NCBI GenBank assembly: GCA_009918225.1
Contig: RGEP01000128.1
Coordinates: forward strand, 1-5,579
Direction of reading: 5' to 3'
DNA: 5,579 bases
Source: Betaproteobacteria bacterium
Lineage (GTDB): Bacteria; Pseudomonadota; Gammaproteobacteria; Burkholderiales; Burkholderiaceae_C
The position numbers and the translations under genes were made by a program. Below the pieces are notes generated by a model, which searched no databases, was not told the origin of the DNA, and worked only from the letters and a program-made list of their open reading frames with translations. Positions 1 to 5,542 of this stretch are shown in pieces; the stretch's first letter is position 1, and the number at the start of each line of letters is the position of its first letter.

Positions 1-44
1 GGGGTGCCGGGGCAGCGGAAGCGGGCCACTGGGTCCGGCGCGTG

Positions 45-503
45 TCAGCCCCCGCAGCCGCCCAGCGTGACCTTGATTTCCTTGCGCGCAAACAGCACCT
101 TGTTGTCCCCCGTGATGGCCACGGCATACACGTCCGATGACTGGCCCATCTTGACCCGGGTGGTGAAGCTGGCGTCTACCGCGTCGGTGACATCAAACAT
201 CGCGCACAGCATGTTGGGGTTCTTCTCGACCAAGATCATCAGCTTCTTGACCCCGGCCAGTGTGGTGGAGCAGCCCACCGGCACCACCGCGCCGTTCTCG
301 GCAATGTCCGGACCGGTGATCGTCACATCTTTGCTCTCGGTGGGGGCCGAAGTGCCCATGGCCTTCATCAGATCGGCCATGTTCTTCGCTTCGAAAGCCG
401 CTTTGTTCCAGTTGGCCAGGGCCGTCTGGGGCAGCAGGCCCATTCCGGCCAACATACCGGCCACTGCAGCACTGTGTTGCAGCCATTCGCGTCGGGTTTG
501 CAT
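45..503 (-). CDS. soxY: SoxY, sulfur-carrying subunit of the Sox thiosulfate-oxidation system
   Basis: SoxY pairs with SoxZ in the periplasm and carries sulfur intermediates covalently on a cysteine of a flexible C-terminal arm while SoxXA, SoxB and Sox(CD)2 act on them. Seen: 152 residues ending in the diagnostic GGCGG motif, with the carrier Cys at 150. There is a Tat signal peptide (TRREWLQ at 3-9, hydrophobic stretch about 11-24, probable cleavage after the AxA-like TALA at 27-30). The body has the SoxY pattern ENGAVVPV (69-76), VEKNPNML (92-99) and the pre-arm segment KEIKVTLGG. The ATG at 501-503 has a purine-rich ribosome site (GAGGAGAAG) just upstream. Odd: two further cysteines at 78 and 100, positions where I recall other SoxY proteins having none. 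The gene follows soxD by 100 bp on the same strand. soxZ normally follows soxY, but the window ends 44 bases past the stop. The identification is firm. Confidence 0.95.
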   Translation of the reverse strand: MQTRREWLQHSAAVAGMLAGMGLLPQTALANWNKAAFEAKNMADLMKAMGTSAPTESKDVTITGPDIAENGAVVPVGCSTTLAGVKKLMILVEKNPNMLCAMFDVTDAVDASFTTRVKMGQSSDVYAVAITGDNKVLFARKEIKVTLGGCGG

Positions 504-603
504 CGTCGTCTTCTCCTCGGGTGATGGGTGCCACGCTTAAAGCGGGCGGCGAAATCAAAGGGGGGTCGTGGGTGTGATCAGGGGCACCGTGTTCAGCTTG
601 CGC
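504..603 (-). other. 100-bp soxD-soxY intergenic gap
   Basis: No gene is visible. It contains the soxY ribosome site (GAGGAGAAG at about 518-510) and a short palindrome CGCTT-A-AAGCG (534-544) whose one-base centre makes a hairpin unlikely. I found no convincing -35/-10 pair, so soxY is probably co-transcribed with soxCD. Confidence 0.4.
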
Positions 604-1725
604 TCAGGGCTTCTTGGCGCCCAGGGCGATCCACTGTGCCAGCGTTTGCGTATCCTGCGCTGAGATGCCCTGCGCCGGCATCGGGATCTGCCCCCACACG
701 CCAGCGCCGCCATTTTTGATGCGTTGGGCCAAATAGGCCATCGCTTCGGGCTTGCCTGCGTATTTTGCAGCGACATCCTTGAACGAGGGCCCCACCAGCT
801 TGCGGTCCATCGCATGGCAGGCCATGCAGGTGTTTTTGGCCAGCAGGCCGTTGATGTCGGGCCCTGCGGCCGGGGCGGCGGGGGCGGCAGATTGTGCTGT
901 GGCGCGGGTTGGCGGGGCGGGCAGCTTGGTGTCGGGCCCGGTGCCCGCAGGCCGAGTGGTGTCGGCGCCGCGCTGTGCGCCGACCAGCCGGTTCTGCTCG
1001 GCCAGGTTGCCATGGGCATTGCGGGCATGGTCCGGCAGGAACGAGGCAACGGACGGCTCGGTCGTGCAATTGCTCATACAGGCCACCGCCTTCACATCCA
1101 AGCGCCCGGTGCCCAGGCCTTTGCCGGGCCACAGCGCATGGTCGGTGCTCATGCCCTTGCGGTTGGGCAAGCGGTTTTGCACATCCCGGATGTTCTCGTC
1201 AGACAGGGTGAACGGGTCGGGCACGATGCCGCCCAGGTTCAGCATGAAAGCAGTGACGGCGTACACCTCGTCGACCTTGAGCGACTTGGGCGCGTTCCAC
1301 GGCATGGCGCGGTTGATGTAGTCCCAAAGGGTCGATACCGTGGCCACTTTCATCAAGGTGGTGCGGCCCGGAAATGACTCGTCGGTCAAACGGGCCACCC
1401 GTCCGGTTTCGATATCTTTGGCTGTGGTGCCGCCAATCAAGGGCGAAAACACCTCGTTGGACTCACCAAAAACCCCATGGCACGACGCACACTTGGCCTC
1501 CCAGATGTCCTGGCCCTGGGCCACGGTCCCTGCGCCTTTGGGCAAGCCCTTGAAGTCGGGGCGCACATCAATGTCCCAGGCGGCGATTTCCTTGGGCGTG
1601 GCGGGGCGGCCCAGGCCCGGCAGCACTTGCGCCGACACCGATGCAGCCGCACCGGCCAACAGCCCTACAGCAACAAAGGCGCTTCGCAAGGCGCCTGCGG
1701 TGGGACGGTCAAGAAAGCTGAACAT
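604..1725 (-). CDS. soxD: SoxD, diheme cytochrome c subunit of sulfane dehydrogenase Sox(CD)2
   Basis: SoxD accepts electrons from the molybdenum subunit SoxC as the sulfane sulfur on SoxY is oxidised in the periplasm, and passes them to small c-type cytochromes. Seen: 373 residues, near the usual SoxD length. A Sec-type signal peptide covers about 1-32 (hydrophobic 15-31, ending ASVSA). Two class I heme domains follow: CASCH at 79-83 with a probable distal Met141 (RAMPW), and CMACH at 300-304 with a probable distal Met349 (IPMP). They are joined by an Ala/Pro-rich linker at about 256-290. A cysteine pair C216-x3-C220 lies between the heme domains. The ATG at 1723-1725 was chosen over the longer open frame because GGAGG sits 6 bases before it and a signal peptide begins there; the upstream extension reads as the antisense-like shadow of soxC. 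The start lies inside the 3' end of soxC (17-bp overlap), which suggests translational coupling. Confidence 0.95.
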   Translation of the reverse strand: MFSFLDRPTAGALRSAFVAVGLLAGAAASVSAQVLPGLGRPATPKEIAAWDIDVRPDFKGLPKGAGTVAQGQDIWEAKCASCHGVFGESNEVFSPLIGGTTAKDIETGRVARLTDESFPGRTTLMKVATVSTLWDYINRAMPWNAPKSLKVDEVYAVTAFMLNLGGIVPDPFTLSDENIRDVQNRLPNRKGMSTDHALWPGKGLGTGRLDVKAVACMSNCTTEPSVASFLPDHARNAHGNLAEQNRLVGAQRGADTTRPAGTGPDTKLPAPPTRATAQSAAPAAPAAGPDINGLLAKNTCMACHAMDRKLVGPSFKDVAAKYAGKPEAMAYLAQRIKNGGAGVWGQIPMPAQGISAQDTQTLAQWIALGAKKP

Positions 1726-3112
1726 TCTTGACCTCCCCGCTTTCCTGCACCAGCCAGCTTTGGATGGCGTTGTTGTGATAGATCGAGCGGCGGCCGCGCA
1801 CTGCGCGCAGCTGGGCATAGCTGGGCTGCACATAGCCGGTTTCATCGGTGGCGCGGCTTTGCACGATGGCCGGCTTGCCATTCCAGACCCAATCGATGTT
1901 GAAGCGGGTCAAGCATTTGCTCATCACCGGCCCTTCCAACCGAGCGCTTCGCCAGTTTCGACCGCCGTCCACCGAGACGTCGACCCGTGTGACCTTGCCG
2001 CGGCCCGACCAAGCCAGGCCACTGATGTTGTAGAAGCCCTTGTCCAGCAGCACCTGACCGCCCGAGGGCGTGGTGACCACGCTCTTGCACTCCTGGATGC
2101 TGGTGTATTGACGGTGCAAGCCATTGGGCATGAGGTCGATGTAGTGGATGGCCTCGTCCTTGCTGCCATAGGGCTGGTCACCCACTTCGATGCGGCGCAG
2201 GTACTTCACCCAACTCACCCCCTGTACGCCCGGCACCACCAGGCGCAAGGGGTAACCGTTTTCCGGCCGCAGCATTTCGCCGTTCTGCCCATAGGCCACG
2301 AAGACTTCGCCGCTTTCAACCAGCTCCATCGGCACCGTGCGCGTCATGGACGAGCCATCAGCGCCCTCGGCCAGCACATAGCGGGCCTTTTTGTAGTCCA
2401 CCCCGCACTGGTCGAGCAGCAGTTTGAGCGGCACGCCGGTGAATTCACTGCAGGACAGCATGCCGTGGCTGTACTGCACCGTCGGCACGGCCACGTTGCC
2501 CCACTCCATGCCGGTGTTGGCCCCACATTCAATGAAGTGAAACCGGCTGACGCTGGGCATGCGCATCACCTCGTCCATGGTGAAGACCTTGGGGGTCTTC
2601 ATCAGGGAGGGATCAGACCCGTTGAGCATCAGACGGTGTTTGGAAGGGTCGATGTCCCACCAGCCCTGGTGGTGACGCTCGAAGTGCAGACCGCTGGGGG
2701 TGACGATGCCAAATAGGCTTTGGAGCGGCGCAAAACTGACACTGGCTTGGTTGGTTTGGGTCAAGCCCGGACTTTGGCGGCGCTGCACGTTTTGTTCGTA
2801 CTGAGACGGCTTGCCGTAACCGTCTGTGACCACGGGCATGCCCAGCCCCGTGGTGTGCGCCGGAAGGTTGAGGATGTGGGGGTCCCCGCCCTCAGGCGGC
2901 ACGGGATTGGAGGCGGCCACAACGCTGGAGGTGCCCGCTGCGGTGGCGGCGGCAGCAAAGGCCTGCCGAATGAAGGTGCGGCGGCCCGCCTTGGCCTCTG
3001 AAAACACCTGGCGTATGCCATCGGGTGTCATGAAGTTTTCGGGCGCCTTCACCAGACGCCCCGTCTCGTGCAGGACGCCAGTGGATGGCCCCAGGGCAGC
3101 TGAATTCGACAC
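1709..3112 (-). CDS. soxC: SoxC, molybdopterin-binding sulfane dehydrogenase subunit
   Basis: SoxC belongs to the sulfite oxidase family. In Sox(CD)2 it oxidises the sulfane sulfur bound to SoxY from sulfide to sulfonate level (six electrons), so thiosulfate can go fully to sulfate without stored sulfur. Seen: 467 residues. A Tat signal (AGRRTFIRQAF, R44-R45) follows a long N-region containing KAPENFMTPDGIRQVF, as known for SoxC, with hydrophobic residues to about 68. The molybdopterin domain has the probable Mo-ligand Cys196 in RFHFIECGANTGMEW. The C-terminal Mo-co dimerisation domain shows WSGRGKVTRVDVSVDGG (368-384). The start is GTG at 3110-3112, supported by GAGGAG five bases upstream; no better ATG precedes the conserved N-region. 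The TGA stop lies inside soxD. The gene begins 103 bp after the dioxygenase gene on the same strand, with an AT-rich gap between them that could hold a separate promoter. Confidence 0.95.
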   Translation of the reverse strand: MSNSAALGPSTGVLHETGRLVKAPENFMTPDGIRQVFSEAKAGRRTFIRQAFAAAATAAGTSSVVAASNPVPPEGGDPHILNLPAHTTGLGMPVVTDGYGKPSQYEQNVQRRQSPGLTQTNQASVSFAPLQSLFGIVTPSGLHFERHHQGWWDIDPSKHRLMLNGSDPSLMKTPKVFTMDEVMRMPSVSRFHFIECGANTGMEWGNVAVPTVQYSHGMLSCSEFTGVPLKLLLDQCGVDYKKARYVLAEGADGSSMTRTVPMELVESGEVFVAYGQNGEMLRPENGYPLRLVVPGVQGVSWVKYLRRIEVGDQPYGSKDEAIHYIDLMPNGLHRQYTSIQECKSVVTTPSGGQVLLDKGFYNISGLAWSGRGKVTRVDVSVDGGRNWRSARLEGPVMSKCLTRFNIDWVWNGKPAIVQSRATDETGYVQPSYAQLRAVRGRRSIYHNNAIQSWLVQESGEVKNVQLS

Positions 3113-3163
3113 GTTTTCTCCTCGACGCCGTTTTATATTTGCTTATGCTTATATATTGGGATT
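3113..3163 (-). promoter_or_regulatory. AT-rich soxC upstream region, probable promoter/operator and strong ribosome site
   Basis: In the 103-bp gap between the dioxygenase and soxC, bases 3131-3165 are strikingly AT-rich. They include TATATTTG (3134-3141), a tandem GCTTAT GCTTAT (3141-3152) and TATATTG (3152-3158), the same heptamer as the divergent operator arm. On the minus strand a -10-like TATAAG (3153-3148) is present, but I find no good -35 at proper spacing, so activator dependence or readthrough from the dioxygenase gene is possible. GAGGAG at 3123-3118 serves the GTG start of soxC. Confidence 0.45.
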
Positions 3164-3215
3164 TTGCTTGAATTCCCTGCCAGCAACATCGTGGTTTACC
3201 CTGGAGCCGGCCGAT

Positions 3216-4100
3216 TCAGACGGCATTGAGCGGGATCTTGAGGTACCGCACACCGTTGCCTTCGGCCGGGGGGAGCTCACCGGCCCGGATGTTGACCTGC
3301 ACCGAGGGCATGATGAGCACCGGCATGTCCAGGGTAGCGTCGCGCGCGGTGCGCATCTTGACGAATGCCTCCTCGCTGACGCCGTCGTGCACATGGATGT
3401 TGCGCCGGCGCTGCTCGGCCACCGTGGTTTCCCAGCTCGCCGCCCGCGGCTGGCCGTCCACCAGCGGGGGATAGTCATGGCACATGAACAGCCGGGTCTG
3501 TGGCGGCAGAGACAAGAGCTTGCGCACCGAGCGGTACAGGGCATGCGCATTGCCGCCTGGGAAGTCACAGCGCGCCGTGCCCACATCCGGCATGAAGAGC
3601 GTGTCGCCCACAAAGACCGCGTCGCCGACGGCGTACGCCACACAAGCCGGCGTGTGGCCGGGCACCGACATCACACGGGCCTGCAGATCACCGATGGTGA
3701 ACGCCTCCTCATCTCGGAACAGGTGATCGAACTGGCTGCCATCGGTCTTGAATTCGGGCTCCAGGTTGAACAGCCCCTTGAACACCTTCTGCACGCCGTC
3801 AATACCGGCACCGATGCCGATGCGGCCACCCAGGTGCTGGCGCAGGTAGGGCGCTGCGGAGAGGTGGTCGGCATGTGCATGCGTCTCGAGAATCCACTGC
3901 ACCCGCAGTCCCTGGGCATTCACGAAGGCCATGACCTCATCTGCGCCGCGGGTGCTGGTGCGTCCACTCTTGTGGTCGTAGTTCAGCACCGAGTCGATGA
4001 TGGCCGCGTGGCCTCCGACACGGTCGTACACCACATAGGTGACGGTCCAGGTGGGTGCATCGAAGAAGGCTTGAACCTGGGGATTGAGCTTCGAGGTCAT
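3216..4100 (-). CDS. MBL-fold persulfide dioxygenase-like hydrolase (ETHE1/Blh type)
   Basis: Enzymes of this ETHE1/Blh group are mononuclear-iron dioxygenases that oxidise glutathione persulfide to sulfite plus glutathione, usually in the cytoplasm. Seen: 294 residues, no signal peptide. The metallo-beta-lactamase motif THAHADH is at 73-79 (H74, H76, D78, H79), followed by H149 in PGHT, D166 in VGDTLF and H208 in CHDY. By comparison with ETHE1, H74, H149 and D166 would bind the iron. The segment GTARCDFPGG (174-183) matches the GRTDF-type substrate region. The C-terminal part (about 225-294) with NIHVHDG, PSVQVNIRAG and YLKIPLN is typical of the longer Blh-like subgroup. No rhodanese or DUF442 domain is fused. 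The ATG at 4098-4100 has GGAG upstream. It is transcribed divergently from the ArsR repressor, the layout known for bigR/blh loci. A role in clearing persulfide is inferred; glyoxalase II-like activity is the alternative. Confidence 0.85.
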   Translation of the reverse strand: MTSKLNPQVQAFFDAPTWTVTYVVYDRVGGHAAIIDSVLNYDHKSGRTSTRGADEVMAFVNAQGLRVQWILETHAHADHLSAAPYLRQHLGGRIGIGAGIDGVQKVFKGLFNLEPEFKTDGSQFDHLFRDEEAFTIGDLQARVMSVPGHTPACVAYAVGDAVFVGDTLFMPDVGTARCDFPGGNAHALYRSVRKLLSLPPQTRLFMCHDYPPLVDGQPRAASWETTVAEQRRRNIHVHDGVSEEAFVKMRTARDATLDMPVLIMPSVQVNIRAGELPPAEGNGVRYLKIPLNAV

Positions 4101-4131
4101 GAGGGGCTCCGGTCCTTTACATCACTGATTG

Positions 4132-4143
4132 CTGATTTATCAG
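4132..4143. promoter_or_regulatory. Second small palindrome at the dioxygenase transcription start
   Basis: CTGAT-TT-ATCAG is a perfect 5+2+5 inverted repeat, and a second ACTGAT copy lies just upstream at 4124-4129. It covers the predicted start point of the leftward promoter. It could be an accessory operator half or simply a chance repeat. Confidence 0.3.
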
Positions 4144-4170
4144 TATATTGCAAAACAATCTATTGTTCAA
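4142..4170 (-). promoter_or_regulatory. Sigma-70-like promoter for the dioxygenase gene (perhaps reading on into sox)
   Basis: On the minus strand TTGAAC (4170-4165) and TATACT (4147-4142) are separated by 17 bp, matching four and five of six consensus bases. The predicted start is near 4135, about 35 bases before the ATG at 4100. It occupies almost the same DNA as the divergent repressor promoter. Confidence 0.65.
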
Positions 4171-4174
4171 TATA
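4144..4174. promoter_or_regulatory. Probable ArsR/BigR-type operator: nested inverted repeats
   Basis: The outer arms TATATTG (4144-4150) and CAATATA (4168-4174) are perfect inverted repeats centred at 4159. Inside them lies AACAAT-CT-ATTGTT (4154-4167), a perfect 6+2+6 palindrome, and overlapping this is TATTG-TT-CAATA (4161-4172). The run is AT-rich in GC-rich surroundings, as described for BigR boxes. That the neighbouring ArsR protein binds here is inferred from position and symmetry. Confidence 0.65.
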
Positions 4175-4176
4175 AT
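4148..4176 (+). promoter_or_regulatory. Sigma-70-like promoter for the ArsR repressor and the YeeE pair
   Basis: A -35-like TTGCAA (4148-4153) and a consensus -10 TATAAT (4171-4176) are separated by exactly 17 bp. The predicted transcription start is near 4183, giving a leader of about 33 bases to the ATG at 4216. The spacer contains the inverted repeats proposed as the repressor operator, so autoregulation is likely. Confidence 0.7.
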
Positions 4177-4215
4177 GATGACGCGCCCTGACTCAAGCCC
4201 TTGCACCAACCGCCC

Positions 4216-4560
4216 ATGAACGCCCTTGCCCACCCTGCCGAACTGGACCTGGCGGTGCTGCGCCATTCAGCCGATCGCGCGTGCCGCCTGCTCAAGACAC
4301 TGTCCAACCCCGACCGCCTGCTCTTGCTGTGTCAACTCACACAGGGCGAGAAAACGGTGGGCGAGTTGGAGTCCCTGGTCGGCATCGGCCAACCCACCTT
4401 GTCTCAACAACTGGGTGTGCTGCGCGAGGAAGGCTTGGTGAGCACGCGGCGCGAAGGCAAACACATCCATTACCAGGTCGTCAGCTCGCAGGCGCTGGCG
4501 GTTATGGGCGTGCTCTACACCCAATTCTGTGCACCTTCAACGGAGACCCTGTCATGCTGA
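4216..4560 (+). CDS. bigR: ArsR-family persulfide-responsive repressor (BigR/SqrR/SoxR type)
   Basis: This is a winged-helix dimeric repressor expected to bind AT-rich inverted repeats and to release DNA when two cysteines form a disulfide or polysulfide bridge. Seen: 114 residues from the ATG at 4216 (119 if the TTG at 4201 is used). The ArsR core includes LKTLSNPDRLLLLCQL, the recognition-helix region GQPTLSQQLGVLREEGLV and the wing STRREGKHIHYQV. Cys39 (in LLLLCQL) and Cys105 (in YTQFCAP) are 66 residues apart, the same separation known for SqrR (C41/C107) and BigR (C42/C108). No CxC metal site of classic ArsR/SmtB type is present. Two extra cysteines occur at 23 and at the very last residue. 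No strong Shine-Dalgarno sequence precedes either start, so the start is uncertain by five codons. The stop overlaps the start of the next gene (ATGCTGA). It probably represses itself and both flanking units. SqrR, BigR and SoxR cannot be told apart by sequence alone here. Confidence 0.88.
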   Translation: MNALAHPAELDLAVLRHSADRACRLLKTLSNPDRLLLLCQLTQGEKTVGELESLVGIGQPTLSQQLGVLREEGLVSTRREGKHIHYQVVSSQALAVMGVLYTQFCAPSTETLSC

Positions 4561-4985
4561 TCGACTGGAACCATTTCACCCCCGCCCTCTCGCTGGCCGG
4601 CGGCATCTTGCTGGGCCTGGCCTCGGCCCTGTTCATCTTGGTCAACGGCCGCATCCTGGGCATCAGCGGCATCGTGGGCGGCCTGTTCAGCCCCAAGGCG
4701 GGCGACGTGGCTTGGCGCGTGGCCTTCGTGCTGGGCCTGATGGCTGCGCCGCTGTTGTACGCGGGCCTGCGCGGGCCCTGGGAAGTCCGCATCGAGGCTG
4801 GCTGGGGCACCGTGGTGGCCGCAGGCCTGCTGGTGGGGATCGGCACCCGCTTTGCGTCGGGTTGCACCAGTGGGCATGGGGTGTGCGGCCTTTCGCGCCT
4901 GTCTCCGCGCTCGTTGGTGGCCACGTTGAGCTTCATGGCCGCTGGATTTTTGGTCGTCTACCTCGTCCGGCACGCTTTGGGCTGA
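4554..4985 (+). CDS. YeeE/YedE family membrane protein, first half (PmpA-like sulfur transporter subunit)
   Basis: YeeE/YedE (Sulf_transp) proteins are inner-membrane channels for sulfur compounds; full-length YeeE takes up thiosulfate by relaying it between cysteines. Seen: 143 residues, about half the full-length size, with roughly four membrane segments (about 11-30, 53-71, 85-101, 119-138). The family signature GCTSGHGVCGLSRLSPRS spans 103-120, with C104 and C111. LVNGRILGISGIVGGL (29-44) is also typical. The start ATG at 4554 has GGAGA seven bases upstream and overlaps the repressor stop by 7 bp, so translation is probably coupled to the repressor. The partner half lies 104 bp downstream. 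In known bigR loci such paired half-proteins accompany the repressor and the dioxygenase. The transported species (thiosulfate, sulfide or persulfide) and the direction cannot be read from the sequence. Confidence 0.88.
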   Translation: MLIDWNHFTPALSLAGGILLGLASALFILVNGRILGISGIVGGLFSPKAGDVAWRVAFVLGLMAAPLLYAGLRGPWEVRIEAGWGTVVAAGLLVGIGTRFASGCTSGHGVCGLSRLSPRSLVATLSFMAAGFLVVYLVRHALG

Positions 4986-5089
4986 TCACGCCTTACCAGC
5001 GGCACAGGCCGGGCACGCAGGTGCGGGCAGCCCACCTTGATCGGGCGCCCTCAACGTATCGCTTACCCTCCACCTTGGAATCCTCTCGC

Positions 5090-5542
5090 ATGAAACGCAT
5101 ACTCGAACACGGCCTGTCCGAATTCCTCATCGGCCTGCTTTTCGGTTTCGGCCTCATCCTCTCGGGCATGACCGACCCTGGCAAGGTCATCGGCTTTCTC
5201 GACCTCTTCGGCACCTGGGACCCATCCCTGGCCTTTGTGATGGGGGGTGCCATTGCCGTTGGCGCGGTGGCCTTTGCAGTGGCCAAGAAGCGAACCGCGA
5301 ACTTCCTGGGCGGAGCCATGCGGCTGCCCACGTCCCACGACATCAACGCGCGTCTGGTGGTGGGCAGCCTGCTGTTCGGTGCCGGCTGGGGCTTGGCGGG
5401 CTTTTGCCCAGGCCCAGCCCTGGTTTCGCTGGGTGCTGGCCAGGACAAGGCCGTGGTGTTTGTGCTGGCCATGCTGCTGGGCATGCTGGTGTTTGAGTGG
5501 CTGGAGCGAGCCAGGGCCAAGGCCGCTGCGTCGGTGGCCTGA
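5090..5542 (+). CDS. YeeE/YedE family membrane protein, second half (PmpB-like, DUF6691 type)
   Basis: This is the second half-size protein, expected to assemble with its upstream neighbour into a complete YeeE-like unit in the inner membrane. Seen: 150 residues with about four hydrophobic segments (about 10-27, 46-65, 87-105, 119-136) and a basic, alanine-rich cytoplasmic-like tail. Conserved features are LSGMTDPGKVIGFLDLFG (24-41), with GxWDPSLAFVMGG following, and GWGLAGFCPGPALVSL (99-114) containing its only cysteine, C106. The start ATG at 5090 begins the conserved N-terminal region; the ribosome site is weak (TTGGAA about 10 bases upstream), so lower or coupled translation is possible. 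The stop at 5540-5542 leaves 37 bases to the window edge. Together with the first half the pair offers three conserved cysteines, the number implicated in full-length YeeE transport. Confidence 0.87.
   Translation: MKRILEHGLSEFLIGLLFGFGLILSGMTDPGKVIGFLDLFGTWDPSLAFVMGGAIAVGAVAFAVAKKRTANFLGGAMRLPTSHDINARLVVGSLLFGAGWGLAGFCPGPALVSLGAGQDKAVVFVLAMLLGMLVFEWLERARAKAAASVA

Noticed and set aside
1..44. Start of soxZ expected after soxY
   Set aside because: No start codon with a ribosome site or SoxZ-like residues are visible in these 44 bases; the gene would begin outside the window.
534..544. CGCTTAAAGCG palindrome upstream of soxY as an operator or hairpin
   Set aside because: Too short, single-base centre, and no promoter elements around it; kept only as a note on the gap.
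1340..2716. Long open frame on the plus strand opposite soxC and soxD
   Set aside because: It is rich in His, Ala and Gln with no recognisable domain and lies antisense to well-identified soxC/soxD; a typical GC-rich shadow frame.
3208..3223. GCCG/CGGC arms around the dioxygenase stop codon as a terminator before soxC
   Set aside because: Four-base arms and no T-run on the minus strand; readthrough into soxC looks more likely.
2826..4175. Long plus-strand open frame opposite soxC and the dioxygenase
   Set aside because: It crosses two real genes and the AT-rich promoter regions antisense and resembles no known family; a shadow frame.
5019..5037. AGGTG...CACCT inverted repeat in the 104-bp gap between the YeeE halves
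   Set aside because: A 5-bp stem with a 9-base loop and no T-tract, expected often by chance in GC-rich DNA. I see nothing else convincing in this gap.
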